Shown here one piece after another: positions 1 to 5,230 of a DNA stretch of 6,073 nucleotides. Source of the stretch: Acidobacteriota bacterium (GTDB taxonomy: Bacteria > Acidobacteriota > Thermoanaerobaculia > Thermoanaerobaculales > Sulfomarinibacteraceae). Numbering within the stretch: position 1 is the stretch's first letter; each line of letters starts with the position of its first letter. The stretch covers positions 1 through 6,073 of the forward strand of contig DAOWFV010000099.1 in NCBI GenBank assembly GCA_030637805.1, in the 5' to 3' direction. Below the pieces are notes generated by a model that had not been told where the DNA came from, searched no databases, and was given only the letters and a program-made list of their open reading frames with translations. The position numbers and the translations under genes are program-made.

Positions 1-341
1 AACTCCGAGTCCACCAGGCAGGCCGAACGGTCGAGCACGGTCTGGGCGCCGGCGTCGATGGAGATCTCGGGCTCGGAACGGGCGGCGGTCCGGAATGCGC
101 GAGCCAGGAAGTCGCGGGTCGCTCGGTGGCGGGCGGGGGAGGCGAACGCAGACTCAGGAAGGGCGGCGCTATCCAGAGGTAGTCGCGCGCGCAGCCGCGA
201 GGGGGCGGCGTAGGGATCGCCCTGGACGTGGTCCACGAGGAGATCGAAGCCGTCGAATCGGAATTGCTTGCCCTCGATCTCCTTGTAAGCCTTGTAGCCG
301 CGCCCATCGATACGCTCGAGCGTGCGCGCAAGATCCTGCAT
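1..341 (-). CDS. COG3044-type ABC-class ATPase, N-terminal part (runs off the left edge)
   Basis: This is the 5' part of a minus-strand gene, about 113 codons, open to the window edge. It starts at the ATG at 341-339, whose A is shared with the TGA of the thioesterase (TGATG), with a GAGGGGG ribosome site just upstream. The protein begins MQDLARTLERIDGRGYKAYK and continues with DLLVDHVQGDPYAAPSRLR near residues 33-51. The combination of IDGRGYKAYK with the DHVQGDP(F/Y)AAPSR block is typical, from memory, of the N-terminal domain of the predicted ABC-class ATPases of COG3044 (ABC_ATPase family, related to trypanosomal MRB1590). The P-loop and ABC motifs would lie beyond the edge and cannot be seen. 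The cellular role of the bacterial family is not well defined; an RNA- or nucleic-acid-related role is only suggested by the MRB1590 relationship. It is probably co-translated with the thioesterase. Confidence 0.8.
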   Translation of the reverse strand, partial: MQDLARTLERIDGRGYKAYKEIEGKQFRFDGFDLLVDHVQGDPYAAPSRLRARLPLDSAALPESAFASPARHRATRDFLARAFRTAARSEPEISIDAGAQTVLDRSACLVDSE

Positions 342-781
342 CAGTCCCCCTCGCCGTAGCCCATGGCATCTACAAGCGAGATCCGGCTGCGCATGAAGGA
401 CCCGCTGCCGTGGCCGAGAATCCGCCCACGTCCGTCTTTCAGATCCGCCTCCGCCACCCAAAGGTTGCTGCTCGCGCTGACCACCCGCCCAGAGGCCATC
501 ATTTCGCCCTCGGAGATGGGGCGGATGAGATGAACGTTGAAGCTCACGGTGAGCACGAAGACGTCTTCTACCAGGGAGTTGACGGCGAAAAAGGCGGCGT
601 CGTCCATCGCCTTGAAGTAGACCGATCCATGGGCCGCGCGGGCGGCGTGGTGGAGGTGGGGACCCACCGCGAAGCCGACCTCCGCCTCGCCCTCTCGGAT
701 AGAGACGGTCGGCCGGTAGATCTCGTTGCAGGGGGCGGCGAGATACATGCGTTCGAGACGACGGTGGTGATTATCAGTCAT
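341..781 (-). CDS. PaaI-like hotdog-fold thioesterase
   Basis: A 146-residue protein, the normal length for a single-hotdog acyl-CoA thioesterase of the PaaI/YbgC-like type, probably cytoplasmic and oligomeric. Residues 51-66 (HGSVYFKAMDDAAFFA) match the HGG...AD helix signature that carries the catalytic acid; D60 or D61 is the likely general base and H51-G52 the oxyanion region. The following strands (LTVSFNVHLIRPISEGEMMA, residues 77-96) match the conserved core strand and the R-P-turn of the fold. The ATG at 781 is preceded by GAGGG with 8 nt spacing. A second ATG at codon 12 (MYLAAP) is possible but has no clear ribosome site. The gene overlaps the downstream ATPase start by one base. 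The substrate cannot be told from sequence. Its 5' side lies 20 bp from copy A of the 107-bp repeat element. Confidence 0.85.
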   Translation of the reverse strand: MTDNHHRRLERMYLAAPCNEIYRPTVSIREGEAEVGFAVGPHLHHAARAAHGSVYFKAMDDAAFFAVNSLVEDVFVLTVSFNVHLIRPISEGEMMASGRVVSASSNLWVAEADLKDGRGRILGHGSGSFMRSRISLVDAMGYGEGD

Positions 782-801
782 TGCGTCTGCCCTCGATGGT
801 C

Positions 802-931
802 AGTTTTGAGTTACTGGCGCCCTGCGGGCGCCGTGACCCCCCACCGTGAGCGGGTGGCCGCTCGCCGGCGATCCCCGGCTGCGGCCACAAACCGCTCCCG
901 TCGGCGGGTGTTGAGTTTTTAGTTTTGAGTT
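802..931 (-). repeat. Multi-hairpin repeat element, copy A, with flanking heptads
   Basis: Core 802-908 is the reverse complement of 2811-2917 over 107 bp with only two differences, both within purine/pyrimidine runs. Read on the minus strand it contains CCCG/CGGG, a nested GGCCGC-GCCGG/CCGGC-GCGGCC hairpin, CCACC/GGTGG, and finally a perfect GGCGCCC-GCA-GGGCGCC hairpin. Bases 911-931 are three heptads (AACTCAA, AACTAAA, AACTCAA on the minus strand), and the other end finishes in one further AACTCAA unit. It is non-coding and ends 20 bp before the thioesterase start. No transposase is linked to it. Confidence 0.9.
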
Positions 932-1004
932 GTCGGCCACCCGCCCATTCCTCACCGCAAGAACCTGAGCTCCGGATTGCAGATCTCAGGGGCCAAACGG
1001 GTGG
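932..1004. other. Unassigned intergenic spacer with a small inverted repeat
   Basis: No gene is supported here. The one visible structure is CCTGAG at 964-969 facing CTCAGG at 985-990 across a 15-base loop. It is followed by G/C-rich sequence leading into the heptad tract. There is no T-run to make it an intrinsic terminator and no recognisable promoter. Confidence 0.4.
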
Positions 1005-1039
1005 GAATCGAGAATTGAGAACTGAGAATTGAGAATTCC
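1005..1039. repeat. Heptanucleotide tandem repeat, GAATTGA type (5 units)
   Basis: Five consecutive 7-bp units read GAATCGA, GAATTGA, GAACTGA, GAATTGA, GAATTCC. The period is strict and the variation is confined mostly to the last bases of a unit. It is AT-richer than all surrounding DNA. It is related in form to the GAATTAG tract at 2717-2765. Confidence 0.85.
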
Positions 1040-1062
1040 AGCTTTGGGGGTAGGTGGGTGGG

Positions 1063-1097
1063 AACTCAAAACTCAAAACTAAAAACTCAAAACTCAT
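1063..1097. repeat. Heptanucleotide tandem repeat, AACTCAA type (5 units), running into the exonuclease stop
   Basis: The units are AACTCAA, AACTCAA, AACTAAA, AACTCAA, AACTCAT. The last one contains the TGA stop codon of the exonuclease gene (minus strand, 1094-1096). The same heptads, including the AACTAAA variant, flank both copies of the multi-hairpin element, so this tract probably belongs to the same repeat system. Confidence 0.9.
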
Positions 1098-1885
1098 GGC
1101 ATCGCGAGCTCCAACTCGATGGGGCAATGATCCGATCCCATGACATCGGCGTGGATCCGGGCGGCCACTACCTTTCCCTCGAGGTCCGGCGAGATGAAGA
1201 AGTAGTCGATCCGCCACCCGACGTTGCGTTCGCGCACACCCGGGCGGTTGCTCCACCAGGTATAGCGACCCTCTTCTCCGGGATGCAGCTTGCGGAAGAT
1301 GTCCAGGTACCCATGGTCCAGAAAACGGGTCACCCAGGCTCTTTCCTCCGGGAGAAAACCGGTGTTTTTCTGGTTGGACTTGGGGTTGGCGAGGTCGATC
1401 TCCTCGTGGGCGGTGTTGACGTCGCCGCAGATGACGATGCTCTTGCCGTCCCGGCGCTGCGCTTCGGCGTGCTGCAGCACGGCCTCGGAGAACTCGAGCT
1501 TGTAGGGCACCCGGCTGAGATCGTTGCCTCCGTTCGGAAAGTACCCGGTGTAGAAGAGAAAGTCCCCGTAGTCGGCGATGATCAGCCGCCCCTCGTCGTC
1601 GAAGCGCGGCTCCTCCAGACCACCGAGGACCACGCTCCTCGGTTCGGTCCGGGAGTAAAGGGCCACACCCGAATAGCCCTTGCGTTCGGCGGGGTGGAGG
1701 TGGGTTTGATATCCGTCCGGCTGGCGGATCTCTTCTTCGAGCTGCTCTGGGAGGGCGCGAGTTTCCTGGAGCCCAATGATGTCCGGTTTCGCCTTCGCGA
1801 GCCAGTCAAGAAAGCCCTTGCGCCCGCAGGCGCGCAGGCCGTTGACGTTCCAGCTGAAGAGCCGCATGGTCTTCGTTTTCGCCAC
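1094..1885 (-). CDS. xth: Exodeoxyribonuclease III / AP endonuclease (ExoA/APE1-like)
   Basis: The product should cut DNA 5' to abasic sites and remove 3' blocks in base-excision repair, using a divalent metal. Of 263 residues, all active-site positions of the exonuclease III family are visible, aligned by eye to human APE1: N13 (SWNVNGLRA), E41 (LQETRA), Y115 (YFPNGG), D155 and N157 (CGDVNTAHEEIDL), D227 (VGWRIDYF), and D252-H253 (GSDHCPIEL). The NPKSNQKNTGFLPEER stretch (residues 168-182) is closer to APE1/ExoA than to E. coli XthA. The start used here is a GTG at 1885, with AGGGAG seven bases upstream. The ATG at 1867 (MRLFSW) would also give a full domain but has a poorer ribosome site. 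The gene begins 2 bp after the HAD stop, so the two are very likely co-transcribed. Its stop lies inside a heptad repeat, yet the C-terminus looks complete. Confidence 0.95.
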   Translation of the reverse strand: MAKTKTMRLFSWNVNGLRACGRKGFLDWLAKAKPDIIGLQETRALPEQLEEEIRQPDGYQTHLHPAERKGYSGVALYSRTEPRSVVLGGLEEPRFDDEGRLIIADYGDFLFYTGYFPNGGNDLSRVPYKLEFSEAVLQHAEAQRRDGKSIVICGDVNTAHEEIDLANPKSNQKNTGFLPEERAWVTRFLDHGYLDIFRKLHPGEEGRYTWWSNRPGVRERNVGWRIDYFFISPDLEGKVVAARIHADVMGSDHCPIELELAMP

Positions 1886-1887
1886 CT

Positions 1888-2685
1888 TCAGTCTCCCTTG
1901 AAGAGCACTGCATCGGCGGTGCCCAAGAAAGCGATTTCGTATTCCAGACTCCGGGCGAGCGTGTGCTCGCGATGAGTGTTGAAACCCCAGCCGGCCAGAA
2001 CCGGTCGCACGCCCAGCCTCGCCACCTGTTCGAGATGGTTAACCTTGTCGTCGACGAATGTAATGTCCGAGAAGTCGGCGTCCAGGCGATCCCGAAGAAC
2101 CCGCAAATGGTGGGTCTTCTCGACCCCGGTCTCCTTGTCCATGATGAGATCGGCACCGAAGACGTCGGCCATCCCGAGCTCCTCGAGGAGCAAGTTTACC
2201 GATCGCGAATCCTTGGCGGTCGCGACCGCGAGCTTGGTGTCAGCGGCGTGCCCGCGCAGCGTTTCGGCGAGGCCGGGGTAGGGGAGGTGGAGGTTGAGCC
2301 AGGCGCTGAGGTCGTCGGCGCGCAGCCGTGAGCGCGCCTCGTAGAAGAGCCGGTGATAGTCCTCCAACCAGACCCGTTCGTGGTTTGCGTAGAAGCGGTC
2401 GTAAGCCTCTTGATCGACGATCGCGACCCCGGTCTCGAGGGCGCGCAGGGTGACCCCGAAGTCCTCGGCACGGTTGCCCAGGGGGAGTAGGTCGGCGAAG
2501 GCCTGGACCAGGTGGTCGTCGAGGTGATCATTGCCGCCGTTGGCTGCGTCGTCGCGCAGCTCGGTCAGCCGCCGGAGGAGGGGAGAGCCTGGCTCCTGGA
2601 GAGCGTAAGCGTCCACCGCCACCACGAATACCTCCCGGGAGGAGTCGCAGAGCACGCCGTCGAAGTCGAGAGCCAAGATACGCAT
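1888..2685 (-). CDS. HAD-superfamily hydrolase (phosphatase-like)
   Basis: A 265-residue protein with the four haloacid-dehalogenase motifs in order. Motif I is LDFDGVLCD, with nucleophile D7 and acid/base D9. Motif II is the ATAK segment around T156. Motif III is a lysine near K190 (GVEKTHH). Motif IV is TFVDDK with D212-D213 for magnesium. The long segment between motif I and motif II (about residues 15-145) is mostly helical and charged and fits a C1 cap. The family mostly hydrolyses phosphomonoesters; the substrate here is unknown, and tight coupling to an AP endonuclease does not settle it. The ATG at 2685 has no Shine-Dalgarno but has TACACT nine bases upstream, suggesting a leaderless transcript. 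Confidence 0.88.
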   Translation of the reverse strand: MRILALDFDGVLCDSSREVFVVAVDAYALQEPGSPLLRRLTELRDDAANGGNDHLDDHLVQAFADLLPLGNRAEDFGVTLRALETGVAIVDQEAYDRFYANHERVWLEDYHRLFYEARSRLRADDLSAWLNLHLPYPGLAETLRGHAADTKLAVATAKDSRSVNLLLEELGMADVFGADLIMDKETGVEKTHHLRVLRDRLDADFSDITFVDDKVNHLEQVARLGVRPVLAGWGFNTHREHTLARSLEYEIAFLGTADAVLFKGD

Positions 2686-2694
2686 CGGTTGGGA

Positions 2695-2700
2695 AGTGTA
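2695..2700 (-). promoter_or_regulatory. Candidate -10 element of a leaderless promoter for the HAD/exonuclease pair
   Basis: On the minus strand TACACT ends nine bases before the HAD ATG (spacer TCCCAACCG). With the usual distance of about seven bases from -10 to the first transcribed base, the mRNA would begin within two or three bases of the ATG. No purine-rich ribosome site lies in the spacer. No good -35 hexamer is visible: the upstream DNA runs into the GAATTAG heptads. The same CGCTACACT string precedes the divergent ABC gene. Confidence 0.5.
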
Positions 2701-2716
2701 GCGTAACGCCTTCGGC

Positions 2717-2765
2717 GAATTAGGAATTAGGAATTAGGAATTAGGAATTCGGAATTCGGAATTTC
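2717..2765. repeat. Heptanucleotide tandem repeat, GAATTAG type (7 units)
   Basis: Four GAATTAG units are followed by two GAATTCG and one GAATTTC, in perfect 7-bp register. The change from TAG to TCG endings is abrupt rather than random, which suggests unit-wise expansion. The tract starts 17 bp upstream of the candidate -10 of the HAD gene, in the place where a -35 region would be expected. Confidence 0.9.
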
Positions 2766-2778
2766 GGACCCCTGCTGT

Positions 2779-2799
2779 CGGCACCGCGTCACAGTGCCG
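2779..2799. other. Short inverted repeat between heptads and copy B
   Basis: CGGCAC (2779-2784) and GTGCCG (2794-2799) form a 6-bp perfect stem with a 9-base loop. There is no T-run on either side. It could belong to the neighbouring repeat element, but copy A has no equivalent at the matching position. Confidence 0.4.
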
Positions 2800-2801
2800 G
2801 T

Positions 2802-2934
2802 AACTCAAAACCCGCCGACGGGAGCGGTTTGTGGCCGCAGCCGGGGGTCGCCGGCGAGCGGCCACCCGCTCACGGTGGGAGGTCACGGCGCCCGCAGGGC
2901 GCCAGTAACTCAAAACTCAAAACTAAAAACTCGC
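2802..2934 (+). repeat. Multi-hairpin repeat element, copy B, with flanking heptads
   Basis: Core 2811-2917 is the inverted partner of copy A (two differences in 107 bp). Visible stems on the plus strand: CCCG/CGGG at the left; GGCCGC-A-GCCGG facing CCGGC-GA-GCGGCC; CCACC/GGTGG; and GGCGCCC (2887-2893) facing GGGCGCC (2897-2903). An AACTCAA unit precedes the core (2802-2808), and AACTCAA, AACTCAA, AACTAAA, AACTCGC follow at 2907-2934, ending directly at the candidate -10 of the ABC gene. The right-hand heptads therefore occupy the -35/spacer zone of that promoter. Confidence 0.9.
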
Positions 2935-2940
2935 TACACT
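2935..2940 (+). promoter_or_regulatory. Candidate -10 element of a leaderless promoter for the ABC transporter operon
   Basis: TACACT is followed by six C residues and then the GTG start at 2947. At a normal spacing of about seven bases the first transcribed base would be the G of GTG. There is no ribosome-binding purine run. The expected -35 position falls in A-rich heptad sequence and shows no TTGACA-like hexamer. The match with the divergent HAD promoter (CGCTACACT, then a C-rich stretch) supports it. Confidence 0.5.
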
Positions 2941-2946
2941 CCCCCC

Positions 2947-3636
2947 GTGATTCAGCTTGAGAACGTGTGCAGACGATATGCCGGCGCCGACACAGAGGTG
3001 TTGCGCAACTTGGATTTGCAGGTCGGCCGCCGGGAGTTCGTCTCGATTGTCGGGCGATCTGGCTCGGGGAAAACGACCCTGCTGAATCTCATCGGAGGTC
3101 TCGACCGCGCGTACGAAGGCCTGGTCCAGGTGGAGGGGAGAAGGCTGGACGAGCTCGACGACTCCGAGCTCTCCGCCTACCGCAACCTCCGGGTCGGCCA
3201 GGTCTTCCAGGCGTACCACCTCCTCGACCACCTCACCTGCCGCGAAAACGTGGCTCTGGCGGCCCTCTTCGCCCGCGGCCGCGAGCGCCGGGACGCGGCC
3301 TGGGCGCGACGGCGTGCGGACGAAGTCCTCGCCGGCGTGGGTCTGCCGGACGCCGGGGGCCGTGCACCGTCGACTCTCTCCGGCGGCGAGCGCCAGCGGG
3401 TCGCCATCGCGCGTGCTCTTTTCCATCGACCGGCAATCCTCCTCTGCGACGAACCCACCGGCAACCTCGATACCGAGACGGGACGCGAGGTGGTGGAGCT
3501 TCTGCTCGACCTTCACCTCGAGGAGGAGGTGACGATCGTCGCCGTCACCCACGACACGGCAATCTCCGCCGCCGGGGGCCGAGTCCTCCATCTGGTGGAC
3601 GGCCGCCTCGAGGAGCGGGGTGGAGCCGCAGGATGA
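2947..3636 (+). CDS. ABC transporter ATP-binding protein, LolD/MacB type
   Basis: A 229-residue nucleotide-binding subunit of the short-chain type that drives FtsX-like permeases. Motifs in order: Walker A GRSGSGKT (36-43), Q-loop Q88 in VFQAYHLLDHLT, signature LSGGERQRVAIARAL (from 144), Walker B ILLCDE (164-169) followed by PTGNLD, and H-loop H202 in VAVTHD. The PTGNLD D-loop and the overall length are those of LolD, FtsE and MacB-N. The start is taken at the GTG at 2947 because MIQLENVCRRY aligns with the usual first strand; an upstream in-frame start near 2794 would run through the repeat element and is rejected. The stop overlaps the permease start by ATGA. Substrate class (lipoprotein, lipid or peptide) is open: no periplasmic adaptor or outer-membrane gene is in the window. 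Confidence 0.92.
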   Translation: MIQLENVCRRYAGADTEVLRNLDLQVGRREFVSIVGRSGSGKTTLLNLIGGLDRAYEGLVQVEGRRLDELDDSELSAYRNLRVGQVFQAYHLLDHLTCRENVALAALFARGRERRDAAWARRRADEVLAGVGLPDAGGRAPSTLSGGERQRVAIARALFHRPAILLCDEPTGNLDTETGREVVELLLDLHLEEEVTIVAVTHDTAISAAGGRVLHLVDGRLEERGGAAG

Positions 3637-4994
3637 TCGGGCGCGGTTTCGCGCGTACGGTGGCAGGAGATCTGTTGCGCCACTGGAAGCACTTCGCGGC
3701 GGCGTCGGTGGGCATCATCCTCGGGGTCGCGGCTCTGATCTTCTTTCTCGGCCTCGGCCTGAGGGTGCGGGATCTCCTTCTGGTTCAGGTCTTTCCCAGC
3801 GAGTATCTCGAGGTGGCGCCGCGAAGTGTCGATCTCGATATCTTCGCCCTCCGCGTCGACCTCGGCCGCGACACCCTCGACAGCGCCGCCCTCGAGGAGC
3901 TGTCCGCGATCCCGGGAGTGGACGCGGTTTACCCGAAAATGCGACTGATAGTGCCCGCGCTCGCGTCAGGCGGAACCTCCCTCTTCGGTGCGGGCATGCA
4001 GACCGAGATCGTCGCCGACGGCATCGACCCGCGCCTCGTGACGGAGGACGTCGGGGAGGCGTTTCACGAGGTGGGCGGGGACCCCGAATCGCCGGCGAGG
4101 CCTTGCAGGAGAGACGGCGACTGCAGCGAGGGATCGTATTGTGACCGGCCCGCCGGCGTGTGTAAGCCCTACATTCCGGTTCTGGTCTCACCCTACGTCG
4201 TGGAGCTCTACAACGGCGCTTTCCGCCGCGCCTACGGACTGCCGAAAATCAATCCCGATGCTCTGCGCGGGCTGAGCTTCGAGATGGCCTTCGGGGCCTC
4301 GACCTTCCGGCCCTCGGAGAGCACAGTGATCCGCGAGCGCATGCGGCTGGTGGGTGTCTCCGACAAGGCGATCCCACTCGGCGTCACCCTGCCCCTCGGC
4401 CACGTGCGGAGTCTCAACGCCGCCCTGGGTTCTCCTGAGGCCGGGGAGCGCTACCACTCCGCCGTCCTCGGGGTGGGGGCAAAGGAGATGCTGCCGGCGG
4501 TGGTGGAGGCGGTGGAAGCTGCAGGGCTGGAGGTTCGAGACCGGGGAGCGAGGCGGGCGGCCCTGGTGACGGCGGTGATGATGGCGGTGCTGGGGCTCGT
4601 CGGGGTCGCGCTGATCACCGTTGCCGCGGCCCACATCATGCACGTCTTCTTCCTGGTGGTGATGGTGCGGCGTCGGGAGATCGGGTTGCTGAGGGCGGTG
4701 GGCGCCCGCCGCGGGGACATCCGCAACCTGCTGTTGGCGGAGGCGGCGGTGGTGGGGCTGGTAAGCGGACTTGTGGGTTCTCTGGCGGCCCTCACGGCGG
4801 CGGTGGTCGCGGACGGATTTGCCGCGAGCCGAGTCCCGGACTTTCCCTTCAAGCCGGAGAGCTTTTTCGCGTTCCCACCGTGGCTCTTCCTCTCGGTGAT
4901 CGCCCTCGCGGTCGGCGCTGCGGTCGTGGGCGCGCTGCCGTCCGCTCTGAGGGCCGCGGCCGGAGACCCCTCCGACGCCCTCGCGGGCCGCTGA
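3633..4994 (+). CDS. FtsX/LolC-like ABC transporter permease with a cysteine-rich insert
   Basis: The 453-residue partner of the ATPase just upstream, starting at the ATG of the ATGA overlap with GGAG seven bases before it. Topology by eye: one membrane helix near 20-42, a large extracytoplasmic domain (about 43-310), then helices near 311-344, 369-393 and 414-436. This is the 1+3 layout of the LolC/E and MacB families. The cytoplasmic RRREIGLLRAVGARRGDIRN (346-365) is the coupling segment that contacts the ATPase, and the C-terminal DPSDAL matches the conserved DP..AL end. Unusual is C158-x5-C164-x5-C170-x6-C177 (CRRDGDCSEGSYCDRPAGVC), a compact four-cysteine motif in the outer domain just before IPVLVS. 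It is likely disulfide-bonded if exported. The transported molecule is unknown. Confidence 0.9.
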   Translation: MIGRGFARTVAGDLLRHWKHFAAASVGIILGVAALIFFLGLGLRVRDLLLVQVFPSEYLEVAPRSVDLDIFALRVDLGRDTLDSAALEELSAIPGVDAVYPKMRLIVPALASGGTSLFGAGMQTEIVADGIDPRLVTEDVGEAFHEVGGDPESPARPCRRDGDCSEGSYCDRPAGVCKPYIPVLVSPYVVELYNGAFRRAYGLPKINPDALRGLSFEMAFGASTFRPSESTVIRERMRLVGVSDKAIPLGVTLPLGHVRSLNAALGSPEAGERYHSAVLGVGAKEMLPAVVEAVEAAGLEVRDRGARRAALVTAVMMAVLGLVGVALITVAAAHIMHVFFLVVMVRRREIGLLRAVGARRGDIRNLLLAEAAVVGLVSGLVGSLAALTAAVVADGFAASRVPDFPFKPESFFAFPPWLFLSVIALAVGAAVVGALPSALRAAAGDPSDALAGR

Positions 4995-5054
4995 AGAATC
5001 TTCCGAGCCTGTGCCCAAGCCCGTGCCCGCGTGCCGCGCGCCGGCGGACTCCGC
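4995..5054. other. Low-complexity hexad tract and small hairpin after the permease
   Basis: GTGCCC, AAGCCC, GTGCCC follow in 6-bp register at 5011-5028. A 5-bp stem GGCGG/CCGCC with an ACT loop lies at 5043-5055. There is no T-run, so an intrinsic terminator for the transporter operon is not established. Confidence 0.35.
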
Positions 5055-5100
5055 CTGTCATCTTGAACGAGCGAGCGTAGCGAGGGAGTCGAAAGATCCC
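5055..5100 (+). repeat. Dispersed TGTCAT...GAGCG-AGCGTAGCGA...GATC-type intergenic repeat
   Basis: TGTCATCTTGAACGAGCG is followed by AGCGTAGCGAGGGAGTCGAAAGATC. It closely resembles the short intergenic repeat TGTCATCCTGAGCGAAGCGAAGGATCT seen in many unrelated GC-rich bacterial genomes; this is recognition from memory, not a search. A single copy is present in this window. It is non-coding and lies between the transporter operon and the PDZ gene. Confidence 0.65.
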
Positions 5101-5143
5101 CTGAATCCACGGAGAGTGATTGTTCCCCACCCCCTCTCCAGCC

Positions 5144-5173
5144 CGCGTTCGCGTCTGCGCGCGAACGTCCGGG
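5144..5173. other. GC-rich hairpin in the permease-PDZ gap
   Basis: CGTTCGCG (5146-5153) pairs perfectly with CGCGAACG (5160-5167) across a 6-base loop, and an outer CCCG (5142-5145) faces CGGG (5170-5173) across small bulges. There is no U-tract on either strand, so it could be a transcription barrier or a repeat remnant, but it is not a classical terminator. Confidence 0.5.
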
Positions 5174-5193
5174 TAACTCACCGAGCACGTCAT

Positions 5194-5224
5194 TTGAAAC
5201 TTTTCTCAACCGTGCACGTAAAAA
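5194..5224 (+). promoter_or_regulatory. Possible promoter of the PDZ gene
   Basis: TTGAAA (5194-5199) and an A/T run TAAAAA (5219-5224) are separated by 19 bases, in the only AT-rich stretch of this gap. The spacing is longer than ideal and the -10 is weak. If correct, it gives a 5' leader of about 125 bases that contains the hairpins at 5231-5336. Confidence 0.3.
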
Positions 5225-5230
5225 TGGTGT

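Noticed and set aside
95..922. Plus-strand open frame of 275 codons opposite the thioesterase and the COG3044 gene
   Set aside because: It is arginine/glycine-rich, crosses two real minus-strand genes and runs into the hairpin repeat. It is a GC-rich shadow frame.
802..931. CRISPR or insertion sequence at the repeat copies
   Set aside because: There are no regular unique spacers, no transposase and no target duplication that I could identify; two inverted non-coding copies fit a small dispersed element better.
774..1256. Minus-strand open frame of 160 codons through the repeat-filled gap
   Set aside because: Most of it translates heptads and the hairpin element (for example repeated FEFLVLSFEF), and it overlaps the conserved end of the exonuclease.
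1058..1975. Long plus-strand open frame (305 codons) opposite the exonuclease gene
   Set aside because: It is the mirror of a strongly recognised exonuclease III gene, begins inside a heptad repeat, and its translation has no known motif.
2794..2946. N-terminal extension of the ABC ATPase from an upstream GTG
   Set aside because: The 51 extra residues translate the repeat element, the family normally begins at the MIQLENV strand, and the candidate -10 lies just before the GTG at 2947.
4188..5018. Minus-strand open frame of 276 codons opposite the permease
   Set aside because: It is the low-complexity H/R/Q-rich antisense of hydrophobic permease codons.
5150..5160. Shared 11-mer CGCGTCTGCGC at 5150-5160 and 5979-5989
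   Set aside because: Both lie in inverted repeats, but the flanks do not match, and an 11-mer of this composition can recur by chance in GC-rich DNA.
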